Source: Paraburkholderia largidicola
Lineage (GTDB): Bacteria > Pseudomonadota > Gammaproteobacteria > Burkholderiales > Burkholderiaceae
Length of the DNA stretch: 64,000 nucleotides
Direction: 5' to 3'
Assembly: GCF_013426895.1 (NCBI RefSeq)
Contig: NZ_AP023176.1
Coordinates: forward strand, 682,001 to 746,000
A program made the position numbers and the translations under genes. Positions 8,117 through 17,015 of the stretch are shown in pieces. The notes beneath the pieces were generated by a model. The model made no database searches. It was not told the DNA's origin and was given only the letters and a program-made list of their open reading frames with translations. The stretch's first letter is position 1; each line of letters opens with the position of its first letter.

Positions 8117-9451
8117 ATGGCAGTGAAAACAACGTCAATCGACACGCTCGTAGTCGGCGCCGGTCAGGCCGGCGTGGCGATGAGCGAACATTTGAGCAAC
8201 ATCGGCGTGCCGCATATCGTGCTGGAGCGCGCGCGCATCGCCGAGCGGTGGCGCACGGGACGCTGGGATTCGCTGGTTGCCAATGGACCCGCGTGGCACG
8301 ATCGTTTCCCGAATCTGGAGTTCGCCGAGGTCGATCCCAATGGCTTCGCGTCGAAGGATCAGGTCGCGGATTACTTCGTCGCCTATGCGAAGAAATTCGA
8401 CGCGCCGATCCGCACGGGCGTCGAAGTGAAGAAAGTGGTGCGCAATGCGGGCCACCAGGGTTTCATCGTCGAGACCTCCGAGGGTACGTTCGAAGCGAAC
8501 CGTGTGGTCGTTGCAACAGGACCGTTTCAACGCCCGCTGATTCCCGCCGTCGCGCCGAAATCGGATCGGTTCACGCAGATTCATTCCGCCGACTATCGCA
8601 ACCCGCAGCAGTTGCCCGAAGGCGGCGTGCTGGTGATCGGCGCGGGTTCGTCGGGCGTGCAGATCGCCGATGAACTGCAGCGTTCGGGCAAGCAGGTGTA
8701 TCTGTCGGTCGGACCGCACGATCGCCCGCCGCGCGGGTATCGTGGCCGCGACTTCTGCTGGTGGCTCGGCGTGCTCGGCGAATGGGATGCCGAAGTCATG
8801 CGTCCGGGCAAGGAACATGTGACCATCGCGGTGAGCGGTGCGCGCGGCGGCCACACCGTGGACTTCCGGCGTCTTGCGCATCAGGGCGTCACGCTCGTCG
8901 GTTTGACGAAATCGTTCGACGACACCGTCGTCACGTTCGACTCGGACCTGGCGGACAACATCGCGCGTGGCGACGAAAACTATCTGTCGTTGCTCGATGC
9001 AGCGGATGCGTACGCGGCCCGCAACGGTCTCGAACTTCCGGAAGAACCCGAGGCGCGCGTCATTCCCGCAGACCCGGACTGTGTCATCAATCCGATTCTC
9101 GAACTCGATCTGGTCAAGGCCGGTGTGACGTCGATTGTCTGGGCGACCGGCTATGCCGTCGATTTCAACTGGCTGCAAGTCGATGCCTTCGACGAGAAAG
9201 GCAAGCCAAAGCATCAGCGCGGTGTATCGAAAGAGCCGGGCATCTATTTTCTGGGTCTTCCGTGGCTATCGCGTCGCGGTTCCGCTTTCATCTGGGGCGT
9301 GTGGCACGACGCGAAGCATGTTGCCGATCACATCGCCACGCAGCGCAAATATCACGCGTACTACGACGCGCCTGATCGCCAGGCAAAGGCACCGAACGAC
9401 GCCGTAGCCGATTCAGGCATTCACAAGGTCAGCGAACTCGACCTGAGTTGA
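8117..9451 (+). CDS. Flavin-dependent monooxygenase, CzcO/FMO-like
   Basis: A 444-residue NAD(P)/FAD-dependent oxidoreductase. The FAD-binding GxGxxG is VVGAGQAG near residues 10-17. A second dinucleotide motif, VIGAGSSGVQIADEL, is near residue 175. The segment RWRTGRWDSLVANGPAWHDRFPN is typical of the YUCCA/CzcO-like group of class B monooxygenases, which insert oxygen at a heteroatom or carbonyl. It starts at an ATG with AAGGAC upstream. It opens the plus-strand operon (monooxygenase, RidA, DUF1028, M20 deacylase, NCS1 permease) divergent from the LysR gene. The substrate is unknown. Confidence 0.88.
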   Translation: MAVKTTSIDTLVVGAGQAGVAMSEHLSNIGVPHIVLERARIAERWRTGRWDSLVANGPAWHDRFPNLEFAEVDPNGFASKDQVADYFVAYAKKFDAPIRTGVEVKKVVRNAGHQGFIVETSEGTFEANRVVVATGPFQRPLIPAVAPKSDRFTQIHSADYRNPQQLPEGGVLVIGAGSSGVQIADELQRSGKQVYLSVGPHDRPPRGYRGRDFCWWLGVLGEWDAEVMRPGKEHVTIAVSGARGGHTVDFRRLAHQGVTLVGLTKSFDDTVVTFDSDLADNIARGDENYLSLLDAADAYAARNGLELPEEPEARVIPADPDCVINPILELDLVKAGVTSIVWATGYAVDFNWLQVDAFDEKGKPKHQRGVSKEPGIYFLGLPWLSRRGSAFIWGVWHDAKHVADHIATQRKYHAYYDAPDRQAKAPNDAVADSGIHKVSELDLS

Positions 9452-9506
9452 CGCGCCCACGAACCCGACCCGCATTCTCCCTTTATTTTCGTATCAAGGT
9501 GCATTG

Positions 9507-9944
9507 ATGAGCCAACCTACGCATACCCGTATCCGCATGTTCAACACGAAGGACACGTATCCGAACCAGACGCTCGACAACGACCTGTGTCAGGCCGTGC
9601 GCGCGGGCAATACGGTGTACGTGCGCGGCCAGGTGGGGACCACGTTCGACGGGCAGCTCGTGGGGCTTGGCGATCCGCGTGCGCAGGCCGAGCAGGCGAT
9701 GAAGAACGTCAAGCAGTTGCTCCAGGAAGCGGGCAGCGACATGTCGCACATCGTCAAGACGACCACGTTTCTGACTGACGTGCGGTATCGCGAGCCCGTG
9801 TATCAGGAAGTCGGCAAGTGGCTTAAGGGCGTGTTCCCGATTTCGACGGGTCTGGTCGTCACGGCGTTGGGCCAGCCGCAATGGCTGATGGAGATCGACG
9901 TGATCGCCGTCATTCCCGATGGATGGACGCCGTCTCAGGGCTGA
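9507..9944 (+). CDS. RidA/YjgF-family protein
   Basis: A 145-residue RidA-family protein. The family hydrolyses reactive enamines and imines, or in the RutC branch helps process a pyrimidine breakdown product. The C-terminal pattern TTFLTDVRYREPVYQEVGKW, with WLMEIDVIAVIP at the end, fits the family. The ATG follows a TTG that would extend the frame by one codon; ATG is preferred. Its place between a flavin monooxygenase and hydrolases recalls the organisation of the Rut uracil pathway, though no RutA or RutB is present. Confidence 0.88.
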   Translation: MSQPTHTRIRMFNTKDTYPNQTLDNDLCQAVRAGNTVYVRGQVGTTFDGQLVGLGDPRAQAEQAMKNVKQLLQEAGSDMSHIVKTTTFLTDVRYREPVYQEVGKWLKGVFPISTGLVVTALGQPQWLMEIDVIAVIPDGWTPSQG

Positions 9945-9954
9945 GGAACACGAC

Positions 9955-10632
9955 ATGACTTTTTCTATCGTCGGACGTTGTGCGGAAACGGGGCAACTCG
10001 GCATTGCGATCAGTTCTTCGAGCATCGCAGTCGGCGCGCGTTGCCCGTGGGTGCGCGCGGGCGTGGGCGCAGTGGCGACGCAGAACGTGACGCTGCCCGC
10101 GCTCGGTCCGCAGGTTCTCGATCTGCTGCAGCACACGCTACTCGAACCCGCGGCAGCGCTGGACCGTGCGCTCGGGGCGAACGACTGGAGCGAGTATCGA
10201 CAGGTAACGGTGATCGATGCGAGCGGACGCACCGCGTTTTTCAGCGGCAAGGAAGCACTGGGCACGTATCACGCAGTGGCGGGCGAACAGTGCGTCGCGG
10301 CGGGCAATATGCTGGCGGACATTGGCGTGATCGAGTCGATGGCGCCTGCATTTGCGAATGCGAAAGGCGCACTCGCCGATCGTCTGCTCGCGGCGATGCA
10401 TGCCGCGATGGCCGCAGGCGGTGAAGCGGGCCCCGTGCATTCGGCGGCGCTGAAGATCGTCGGCGATCAAAGCTGGCCGATCGTCGATTTGCGCGTCGAT
10501 TGGGCCGACGACGATCCCATCGGCAAGCTCGACGGTCTCTGGCAAGCGTACAAGCCGCAAATGCAGGACTACGTGACCCGCGCGCTCAATCCAACGGCCG
10601 CGCCGAGTTATGGAGTACCGGGCGATGAATGA
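9955..10632 (+). CDS. DUF1028-family protein (Ntn-hydrolase fold)
   Basis: A 225-residue member of DUF1028, a family related to N-terminal-nucleophile hydrolases but without an assigned reaction. It begins MTFSIVGRCAETGQLGIAISSS, so Thr2 is the candidate nucleophile after Met removal. I start it at the ATG behind GAGGA; the longer reading would begin inside the RidA gene. Its stop overlaps the deacylase start by eight bases, which implies translational coupling. A likely job is cleavage of an amide in the pathway intermediate, but that is inference. Confidence 0.82.
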   Translation: MTFSIVGRCAETGQLGIAISSSSIAVGARCPWVRAGVGAVATQNVTLPALGPQVLDLLQHTLLEPAAALDRALGANDWSEYRQVTVIDASGRTAFFSGKEALGTYHAVAGEQCVAAGNMLADIGVIESMAPAFANAKGALADRLLAAMHAAMAAGGEAGPVHSAALKIVGDQSWPIVDLRVDWADDDPIGKLDGLWQAYKPQMQDYVTRALNPTAAPSYGVPGDE

Positions 10633-11794
10633 CCGCTCGAGCCGCGCGCTGCTCGAACAGCTGATCGGATTTCCCACCGTCAGCCGGGACTCCAATCTCG
10701 CGATGATCGATTTCATCCGGCATTACCTCGGCGATCTCGGTGTGCATAGCGAGCTGTTCTACAACGCGGAGCGCACGAAGGCGAATCTGTTCGCGACGAT
10801 CGGTCCGGATGACGGCGGCGGCATCGTGCTCTCCGGTCACACCGATGTGGTGCCTGTCGACGGGCAGCCCTGGACGGTCGAGCCGTTCCGTCTGAGTGAA
10901 AAAGACGGACGCCTGTATGGACGCGGTACGGCCGATATGAAAGGCTTCATCGCATCGGTATTGGCAGCCGTGCCCGGGTTCGTCGCTCGCGATCTGAAGG
11001 TGCCGGTGCATCTTGCGTTCTCGTATGACGAGGAAGTGGGATGTCTGGGCGTGCGGCCGATGCTCGCCGAACTGGCGAAGCGCGCGCACAAGCCTGCGCT
11101 GTGCCTGATCGGCGAACCGACGGAATTGAAGCCGGTGCTGGGTCACAAAGGCAAGCTGGCGATGCGCTGCCAGGTCAAGGGCGCACCTTGCCATTCGGCG
11201 TACGCGCCGTATGGCGTCAACGCGATTCAGTACGCGGCGCGTCTGATCAACCGTCTCGAAGAGATCGGCGAGCAGTTGTCGTCGCCTGAACAGCACGACG
11301 AACGCTTCGATCCGCCGTATTCGACCGTGCAGACGGGTGTCATCAAAGGTGGCAGGGCGCTCAACATCGTGCCGGCCGAATGCGAATTCGATTTCGAAGT
11401 GCGGGCGCTGCCCGGCTACGACGCAACGAACGTGGCCGACGAGTTGCAGACCTTTGCGCAGACCCAGCTATTGCCGAAGATGCGCGCAGTGAACGCCGAC
11501 ACCGATATTCGCCTCGAGTCACTTTCCGCATACCCCGGCCTCGCAACGCCACCCGGCAGCGACGCAGCGCAGCTACTCGCCATGCTGTGTGGCTCCCGCG
11601 AGTTCGGCACGGTGGCATTCGGCACGGAAGGCGGACTCTTCAATCAGGCAGGCATTCCTGCCGTGGTCTGCGGACCCGGCAGCATGGATCAGGGACACAA
11701 GCCGGACGAATTCGTCACAGTCGAGCAACTCGAAGCATGCGATGCGATGTTGATGCGACTGGCGGATCACCTCTCGATCCGGTCCGGCTCGTGA
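10625..11794 (+). CDS. M20 metallohydrolase, ArgE/acetylornithine deacetylase-like
   Basis: An M20-family amidohydrolase of 389 residues (ATG at 10625; an in-frame ATG at 10610 is an alternative). Zinc-site motifs are SGHTDVVPVDGQPW, GRGTADMKGF, the catalytic DEEVG and GEPTE. ArgE-type enzymes remove an acyl group from the alpha nitrogen of an amino acid. Here the enzyme lies in a catabolic operon, overlapping the DUF1028 gene, so it probably deacylates a pathway intermediate and not N-acetylornithine. No arginine biosynthesis gene is nearby. Confidence 0.85.
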   Translation: MNDRSSRALLEQLIGFPTVSRDSNLAMIDFIRHYLGDLGVHSELFYNAERTKANLFATIGPDDGGGIVLSGHTDVVPVDGQPWTVEPFRLSEKDGRLYGRGTADMKGFIASVLAAVPGFVARDLKVPVHLAFSYDEEVGCLGVRPMLAELAKRAHKPALCLIGEPTELKPVLGHKGKLAMRCQVKGAPCHSAYAPYGVNAIQYAARLINRLEEIGEQLSSPEQHDERFDPPYSTVQTGVIKGGRALNIVPAECEFDFEVRALPGYDATNVADELQTFAQTQLLPKMRAVNADTDIRLESLSAYPGLATPPGSDAAQLLAMLCGSREFGTVAFGTEGGLFNQAGIPAVVCGPGSMDQGHKPDEFVTVEQLEACDAMLMRLADHLSIRSGS

Positions 11795-11887
11795 TTCGAA
11801 TGGATGAACGCAAGCAACGAGCGCGCTCGGGCAACGCCTGAGCCGCTGAATATCGCAGCGCAGCTGCGCGAGACAGGAGACAGCATC

Positions 11888-13303
11888 TTGGCCACCACGG
11901 ACAGCAAAGCTTCCCAATTGATCGAAAAACACACGATTGGCTATGTGCCACCCGCGGATCGTCACGGCAAGGTGCGCGATCTGTTCACGCTCTGGTTCGG
12001 CGGCAATATCGCGCCGTTGCCGATCGTGACGGGCGCGCTCGGCGTCCAGCTTTTCCATTTGAACCTGTTCTGGGGCATCGTCGCGATCGTTGTGGGGCAG
12101 GCCGTCGGCGGCGTGCTGATGGCGCTGCATTCCGCGCAAGGTCCTCAAATGGGCATTCCGCAGATGATCCAGAGCCGCGCGCAGTTCGGATCGTGGGGCG
12201 CGCTGCTCGTCACGGTCATTGCGGGCGTGATGTATGTGGGCTTCTTCGCTTCCAACATCGTGCTGGCGGGGAAATCGCTGCACGGAATCGAATCGACTGT
12301 GCCTGTGCCGGTAGGCATCGTGCTTGGCGCGTTGGGCTCGGGGCTGATCGGCATCATCGGCTATCGCTTCATCCACATACTGAACCGGATCGGCACGTGG
12401 GTGCTGGGCATCGGCATCTTTGTCGGCTTCTGGTACATCCTGACGCACGTGTCGACGGCGGACTTTCTGACGCGCGGCGGTTTCAATATCGCTGGATGGC
12501 TCGCGACGGTCTCGCTGTCCGCGCTCTGGCAAATCGCGTTTGCGCCGTACGTGTCCGACTATTCGCGCTACCTGCCTGAGAATGTCAGTGTCGCGTCGAC
12601 GTTCTGGGCGACGTATCTGGGCTGTACGATCGGCTCGACCCTCGCGTTCGTTTTCGGCGCCGTTGCCGTGCTGGCCGTGCCGCCCGGCGTCGATGCGATG
12701 GATGCCGTCAAGCAGGCGACGGGGCCGCTCGGCCTGCCGATGCTGGTGCTGTTCCTGCTGAGCGTCATCAGTCATAACGCGTTGAATCTCTACGGCGCGG
12801 TGCTCGCGGCGATCACCTCGGTGCAGACCTTTGCGTACCGCTGGATTCCGACGGCCAAAACGCGTGCGGTGTTCTCGGTCGTCATTCTTGCCGCGTGCTG
12901 CTATGCGGCGCTCGGGGCGTCGACGAACTTCGTGGGCAACCTGGTCGATCTGGTGCTTGCGCTGCTCGTCGTGCTCGTGCCGTGGACGGCAATCAATCTG
13001 ATCGACTTTTACGTCATCCATCAAGGCAAGTACGACATCGACTCGATCTTCGAGGCGGACGGCGGCATTTACGGACGCTTCAATCCGCAAGCGCTTATCG
13101 CCTACGCCGTGGGTATTGCCGTGCAGATTCCGTTCATGAACACGCCGATGTATGCCGGACCCGTACCTGGCTATCTGGACGGCGCGGATCTTTCGTGGGT
13201 GATCGGGCTGGTGCTGACGTCACCGCTGTACTACTGGCTGGCAACGCGGAATACGACGTATCGGCGCCGTCTGAATGCGGGGTTGGGGGCGACGGTTCGT
13301 TGA
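11888..13303 (+). CDS. NCS1-family permease (purine/cytosine permease-like)
   Basis: Integral membrane transporter of the nucleobase-cation-symport-1 family with about twelve hydrophobic segments. The opening (EKHTIGYVPPADRHGKVRDLFTLWFGGNIAPLP) is typical of cytosine/allantoin/hydantoin-type permeases. I favour a TTG start giving MATTDSKAS, because AGGAGA lies seven bases upstream. An ATG 28 codons earlier (11804) has no good ribosome site. As the last gene of the operon it probably imports the pathway's nitrogenous substrate by proton or sodium symport, alongside the ABC importer of the opposite arm. Confidence 0.85.
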   Translation: MATTDSKASQLIEKHTIGYVPPADRHGKVRDLFTLWFGGNIAPLPIVTGALGVQLFHLNLFWGIVAIVVGQAVGGVLMALHSAQGPQMGIPQMIQSRAQFGSWGALLVTVIAGVMYVGFFASNIVLAGKSLHGIESTVPVPVGIVLGALGSGLIGIIGYRFIHILNRIGTWVLGIGIFVGFWYILTHVSTADFLTRGGFNIAGWLATVSLSALWQIAFAPYVSDYSRYLPENVSVASTFWATYLGCTIGSTLAFVFGAVAVLAVPPGVDAMDAVKQATGPLGLPMLVLFLLSVISHNALNLYGAVLAAITSVQTFAYRWIPTAKTRAVFSVVILAACCYAALGASTNFVGNLVDLVLALLVVLVPWTAINLIDFYVIHQGKYDIDSIFEADGGIYGRFNPQALIAYAVGIAVQIPFMNTPMYAGPVPGYLDGADLSWVIGLVLTSPLYYWLATRNTTYRRRLNAGLGATVR

Positions 13304-13591
13304 GCGAGTGTCGATCTGAAACTGTCGTAAAGAGCGGAGCCCCGCGTATCGCGGGACTCCGAACGCGGTACATCTGAGCGGCAGCCCTGCCGCTCGATCA
13401 TTCTCAGCCGCCATTCGCGGCGTGACGAAACGAAGGGCGCGCGTCGCGCGCCAGGTCACGTCTTAAATAGCGGTTTCATAAGCCTTCGGGAAAGCCGCTA
13501 TCTGCGTGGCTCGCTTCTTGCACCCACAGCATGTGTCGATCTCCATTGCCACATCGGTTCGGAATTGATCGACACCATATTGGGGGCACAG
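13304..13591. other. Intergenic region rich in hairpins
   Basis: This gap holds at least two strong stem-loops: GGAGcCCCGCG with CGCGGGaCTCC (13336-13360), and GAGCGGCAG with CTGCCGCTC (13376-13395). It also holds a longer-spaced pair, TAGCGG with CCGCTA, around 13467-13500. None is followed by a T tract, so intrinsic termination is not clear. One or more may end the NCS1 operon or fold in the leader of the small gene downstream. Confidence 0.5.
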
Positions 13592-13858
13592 ATGGACCCG
13601 CTAACCGACCGCCAATGGGCGCGCGTCAGTCATCTGTTCGACACGTCTGCAAAAGCGGGGCGACCCGCCGCCGATCCTCGCGCTGCGTTGAACGCCATTC
13701 TATGGGTCGTCGTTCAGGGCAAGCGTTGGCACCATCTTCCACCCGGGCATCCTGCTTCCCAGACGTGCTACAACAAATGGCTGACCTGGAAAAAGGACGG
13801 CACGTGGCAAAAGATCGTCGATGAGTTGGGATCGGAACTCGTTCTACCACCAGCGTGA
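13592..13858 (+). CDS. Solitary IS5-type transposase N-terminal domain (DUF4096-like)
   Basis: An 88-residue protein matching the N-terminal DUF4096 domain of IS5/IS4-group transposases: LTDRQWARV at the start, GRPAADPRAALNAILWVV in the middle, and TCYNKWLTWKKDGTWQKI at the end. It stops cleanly where the DDE catalytic domain would begin; none follows, and I see no terminal inverted repeats. The ATG is preceded by a purine-rich GGGGGCACAG. It may be a decayed insertion-sequence remnant or a retained small DNA-binding protein. The intact frame and good start favour retention, but this is not proven. Confidence 0.7.
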   Translation: MDPLTDRQWARVSHLFDTSAKAGRPAADPRAALNAILWVVVQGKRWHHLPPGHPASQTCYNKWLTWKKDGTWQKIVDELGSELVLPPA

Positions 13859-13955
13859 CACTCGATTTGCGCCTATGCTGCTGACATGGGTCGCATGTCG
13901 CTTGAGGCAGAGCTTGCAAATGCCTGAATGCGCATCCTGATGCTGGAGGTGGCGG

Positions 13956-14339
13956 ATGAAAGAGGAACAGATTCGTGAGGTCCTGAATGCGCACTGGCGC
14001 GCGTCGGCGGAAGGCGACCTCGAACTGGAACATGACATTTATCACGACGACGCCATTTGCGATTACCCGCAATCAGGCGAGCGCATCCTTGGACGAAGCA
14101 ATCTGCAGGCGTTGCGCGGTCATCATCCCGGCCGGCCTTCTGGTTTCGAGGTCAGGCGAATTCAGGGTAACGGCGATCTCTGGATCACGGAATACATGAT
14201 CAATTACACGGATCGTGCGACCTACGTCGTGAGCATCATGAGATTCCATGACAGCAAGGTCGTACACGAGACGCAATACTTTGCGGACCCCTTCGATGCA
14301 CCAGACTGGCGTAGTCAATGGGTTCAGCGTATCGCGTGA
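13956..14339 (+). CDS. SnoaL/NTF2-like protein
   Basis: A 127-residue protein of the NTF2-like superfamily, close to the SnoaL-like polyketide cyclase domain. Features are an N-terminal helix, LNAHWRASAEGDLELEHDIYHDDAICDYPQSGERILGR, and a C-terminal strand region ending DPFDAPDWRSQWVQRI. It is probably a small cytosolic cone-fold protein that binds or isomerises a small molecule. A strong TGGAGG ribosome site precedes the ATG. It appears monocistronic; the next gene encodes a GlxA-type regulator, which gives no clear functional hint. Confidence 0.75.
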   Translation: MKEEQIREVLNAHWRASAEGDLELEHDIYHDDAICDYPQSGERILGRSNLQALRGHHPGRPSGFEVRRIQGNGDLWITEYMINYTDRATYVVSIMRFHDSKVVHETQYFADPFDAPDWRSQWVQRIA

Positions 14340-14563
14340 CGAATCCGTTCGGCCCTTCTTCCGCTCGCACGCCACCCGGACTATACGGAAGTATGACCCG
14401 TCCATCCCATTGCAGTGACGGTTTCGAACAATAGTGGGGTGGTTATCTGTAGGCTATACGACTAGTTTTACCAACAAGGTCGAACGTGATTGCCGTCATG
14501 TCGATCTGGGTGTGTCACGCGCAAGATAACGTCGTTCCAGTCGCACACGTGCGGATCCGGAAA

Positions 14564-15574
14564 ATGAAAATCGCTATTGTCGTGCTCGACGGTGTGCAAG
14601 CGCTGGATATTGCCGGCGCACTCGATGTCTTCGCCGAAGCGAATAAATGCCTGCGGGCAGCCTGTCAGTATCAGGTTTCGTTGATCGGTGAACGTGCGGG
14701 CCCGATAGCTTGCTCGAATTCGATGCAGCTTTCCGTTCCGTTCGACTACACGGCGTTTCGAACCTCTGTCGATGTGTTGCTGGTGACGGGGAGAGCGCAC
14801 GCGTCGAACTGTCGCCCGAAGCGCGACTTCCTGGACTGGCTGCGCGATCGTGCTCTTCAATCGAAGCGGATCGGCTCCATTTGCAATGGGGCGTTTCTGT
14901 TAGGGCAGGCAGGTGTGCTCAATGGCAGAGAAGTCAGCGCCAGTTGGGCCGATGCCAGTTCTCTGGCAAGAGAATTTCCGCTGGCACGCATCCGCCCCGA
15001 CAGGGTCCTGATCCGCGATGGCAACCTGGTCTCATGCGCCGGTGCAACGGCGGGCTGGCATCTTTGCCTTTCCCAGGTCGCCGACGACTGGGGCCATGAA
15101 TTCGCTGCACGGATCGCGACACGGCTCGGCATGGACATGGATCAGGAGGGCCGACCGTATATCGATCCCGCTGCAGGCAAGAGCACGCTGATCGAGAAAG
15201 TACAGCGCTACGTCAACGAACATATCGCCGATGAACTGTCGATCGAACAGCTTGCGAGCGCCGTCTCCGTTAGCAGAAGAAGTTTTTCGCGGCTGTTTGC
15301 AAAACACGCGCAGACCACACCATCCGCATTCGTGGAAGAACTTCGGGTAGACGCCGCGAGAAAGATACTGGGTGAGACGGACGATCCGCTGAAGACCGTT
15401 GCATTCAAATGCGGTTTTCACAACGCGACGCATATGCGTATGGTTTTTCTTAGGCGCATCAACGTGACACCTATGCAGTATCGACAGCAAAAGCGAAGTG
15501 GCCAGAGTGTGCACGGCATGCCGCGACGCATGCATCGGACGGATCGATCCATTGACTTCGAGGCCACGGCGTAA
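14564..15574 (+). CDS. GlxA-type transcriptional regulator (DJ-1/PfpI plus AraC HTH)
   Basis: A two-domain regulator of 336 residues. The DJ-1/PfpI-like domain (about 1-170) holds the nucleophile-elbow Cys in SICNGAFLLG. A C-terminal AraC-type double helix-turn-helix lies at about 225-320 (IEQLASAVSVSRRSFSRLF and KTVAFKCGFHNATHMRMVF). GlxA-type regulators often control amino-acid or betaine metabolism. I start at the ATG giving MKIAIVVLDG, the normal family beginning; the open frame extends upstream to a GTG. It converges on the MFS gene that follows. Confidence 0.88.
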   Translation: MKIAIVVLDGVQALDIAGALDVFAEANKCLRAACQYQVSLIGERAGPIACSNSMQLSVPFDYTAFRTSVDVLLVTGRAHASNCRPKRDFLDWLRDRALQSKRIGSICNGAFLLGQAGVLNGREVSASWADASSLAREFPLARIRPDRVLIRDGNLVSCAGATAGWHLCLSQVADDWGHEFAARIATRLGMDMDQEGRPYIDPAAGKSTLIEKVQRYVNEHIADELSIEQLASAVSVSRRSFSRLFAKHAQTTPSAFVEELRVDAARKILGETDDPLKTVAFKCGFHNATHMRMVFLRRINVTPMQYRQQKRSGQSVHGMPRRMHRTDRSIDFEATA

Positions 15575-15655
15575 AGCACGGGCGACCAATGCCATGCGAC
15601 GATGATATTGGCCGCCACGCGAACCTGGCGTTTCACCTTGAGCGCATGATCGACG

Positions 15656-16876
15656 TCACGATTGAGCCGCGCTTCGCACGCGCCGGTTGCCACCAAGCCA
15701 GTGGTATGCAGAAGCAACGAGCCCCAGTGCAATGCCGAAGACGACGACGCCCGTCCAGCCGAAGCGGGTCATCAGCCAGCCGCTGATCATCACGCCGATG
15801 GCGCCGCCGGAGAAGGTGGCCGTCATATAAAGACTGTTGATGCGGCCTTGCGCCTTGGGATCGACGGCAAAGGCGCGCGTCTGGTTGGACACCAGGCCCG
15901 ACTGCACACCGATATCGAGCACGATGACGCCGATGATCAGAAACGCAAGCGAAGACTCCGCGCCGGCGAGCAGCACATAGGCCAGCGTAACGATACCGAT
16001 GCTCGCCGCGATGACGGTCCGCGAGCCGAGCCGATCCGTCGCACGGCCGCCGAGCGAAGCGGCCAGTGCACCCGTCGCGCCAATGATGCCGAAACCACCA
16101 GCCCACGCACTGCCAAGATGCTGCGGCCCGTTTGCGAGCAGCGCTGCCAGGTTGACCCAGAACGCGTTGAAGCCGGCCCACAACAGCGCCTGAACGATCA
16201 TCGATTCGCGAATTGGGCGATTGTCCCGAACCAGCGGCCAGAGCGAAACGAGCAGACGACCGTAGGAGAGATCGGTGGAAGGCACGCCGCGCGGCAGCAG
16301 CGACGCGGCAGCGATCCAGACGGGGATCATGAACAGCGCTTCTACGCCGTAGACCGCGCGCCAGCCGTAGGCCGCGCCGACCACGCCGCTGATCGTACGG
16401 CCCAGCAGAATGCCGACCATGATGCCGCTGACGACCGTGCCGACCGAACGCCCGCGTTCACTCGGCAATGACATGACGGCTGCGAAGGGCACGAGCTGCT
16501 GAGGCACGCAACTGACGACGCCAAGTCCGAAGGACGCGCCGATCAACGGCCAGATGCCGGGTGAGAACGCGGAACCCAAGGCGAAGACGAAGGCGAGCGC
16601 AATCTGCGCGAGCACGAGCTTGCGACGGTCGAAGCGATCGCCGAGTGGTAACAGCAAGGCAAGACCCGTCGCAAAGCCGAGCAGCGCCGCGCCGGCGACC
16701 AGATCGACGGTGGTCAGGTCGACCTGCAGGCCGGACGCGATCAATGGCAGGATCGGTTGCGTGCAGTAGATGTTGGTGATCACCGCGCCCGCGATGACCG
16801 CCATCATGACGATCCTGGCGCGTGACGCGACCGCGGGGGGCTGGGGTTGATCAGGTGTGGTTGGCAGGCCGTTCAC
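15656..16876 (-). CDS. MFS transporter
   Basis: Major facilitator transporter of 406 residues with about twelve transmembrane segments. An MFS motif A-like loop, LGDRFDRRKLVLAQ, lies near residue 80. The overall type resembles drug or sugar efflux proteins of the Bcr/AraJ kind. The start is GTG with AAAGGAGAG upstream. It is divergent from the LysR gene starting at 17016, which probably regulates it. The substrate cannot be read from the sequence. Confidence 0.85.
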   Translation of the reverse strand: MNGLPTTPDQPQPPAVASRARIVMMAVIAGAVITNIYCTQPILPLIASGLQVDLTTVDLVAGAALLGFATGLALLLPLGDRFDRRKLVLAQIALAFVFALGSAFSPGIWPLIGASFGLGVVSCVPQQLVPFAAVMSLPSERGRSVGTVVSGIMVGILLGRTISGVVGAAYGWRAVYGVEALFMIPVWIAAASLLPRGVPSTDLSYGRLLVSLWPLVRDNRPIRESMIVQALLWAGFNAFWVNLAALLANGPQHLGSAWAGGFGIIGATGALAASLGGRATDRLGSRTVIAASIGIVTLAYVLLAGAESSLAFLIIGVIVLDIGVQSGLVSNQTRAFAVDPKAQGRINSLYMTATFSGGAIGVMISGWLMTRFGWTGVVVFGIALGLVASAYHWLGGNRRVRSAAQS

Positions 16877-17015
16877 GGCACTCTCCTTTTCTTTCGATCT
16901 TCAGGGCATGAAGCACGACGCTGTGGCCCATCGCCAGAAGGCTACGCGCTTGCATTTCTAAAGAGAATCTCCCAACATCGGGAATCATCCTTCCATTTTT
17001 TGATAGGCCCATCCG

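Noticed and set aside
13336..13395. Rho-independent terminators after the NCS1 permease
   Set aside because: The stems are strong but no T tract follows either one, so I list them only as hairpins.
13592..13858. Complete insertion sequence
   Set aside because: Only the N-terminal domain is present; no catalytic domain, terminal inverted repeats or target duplication was found.
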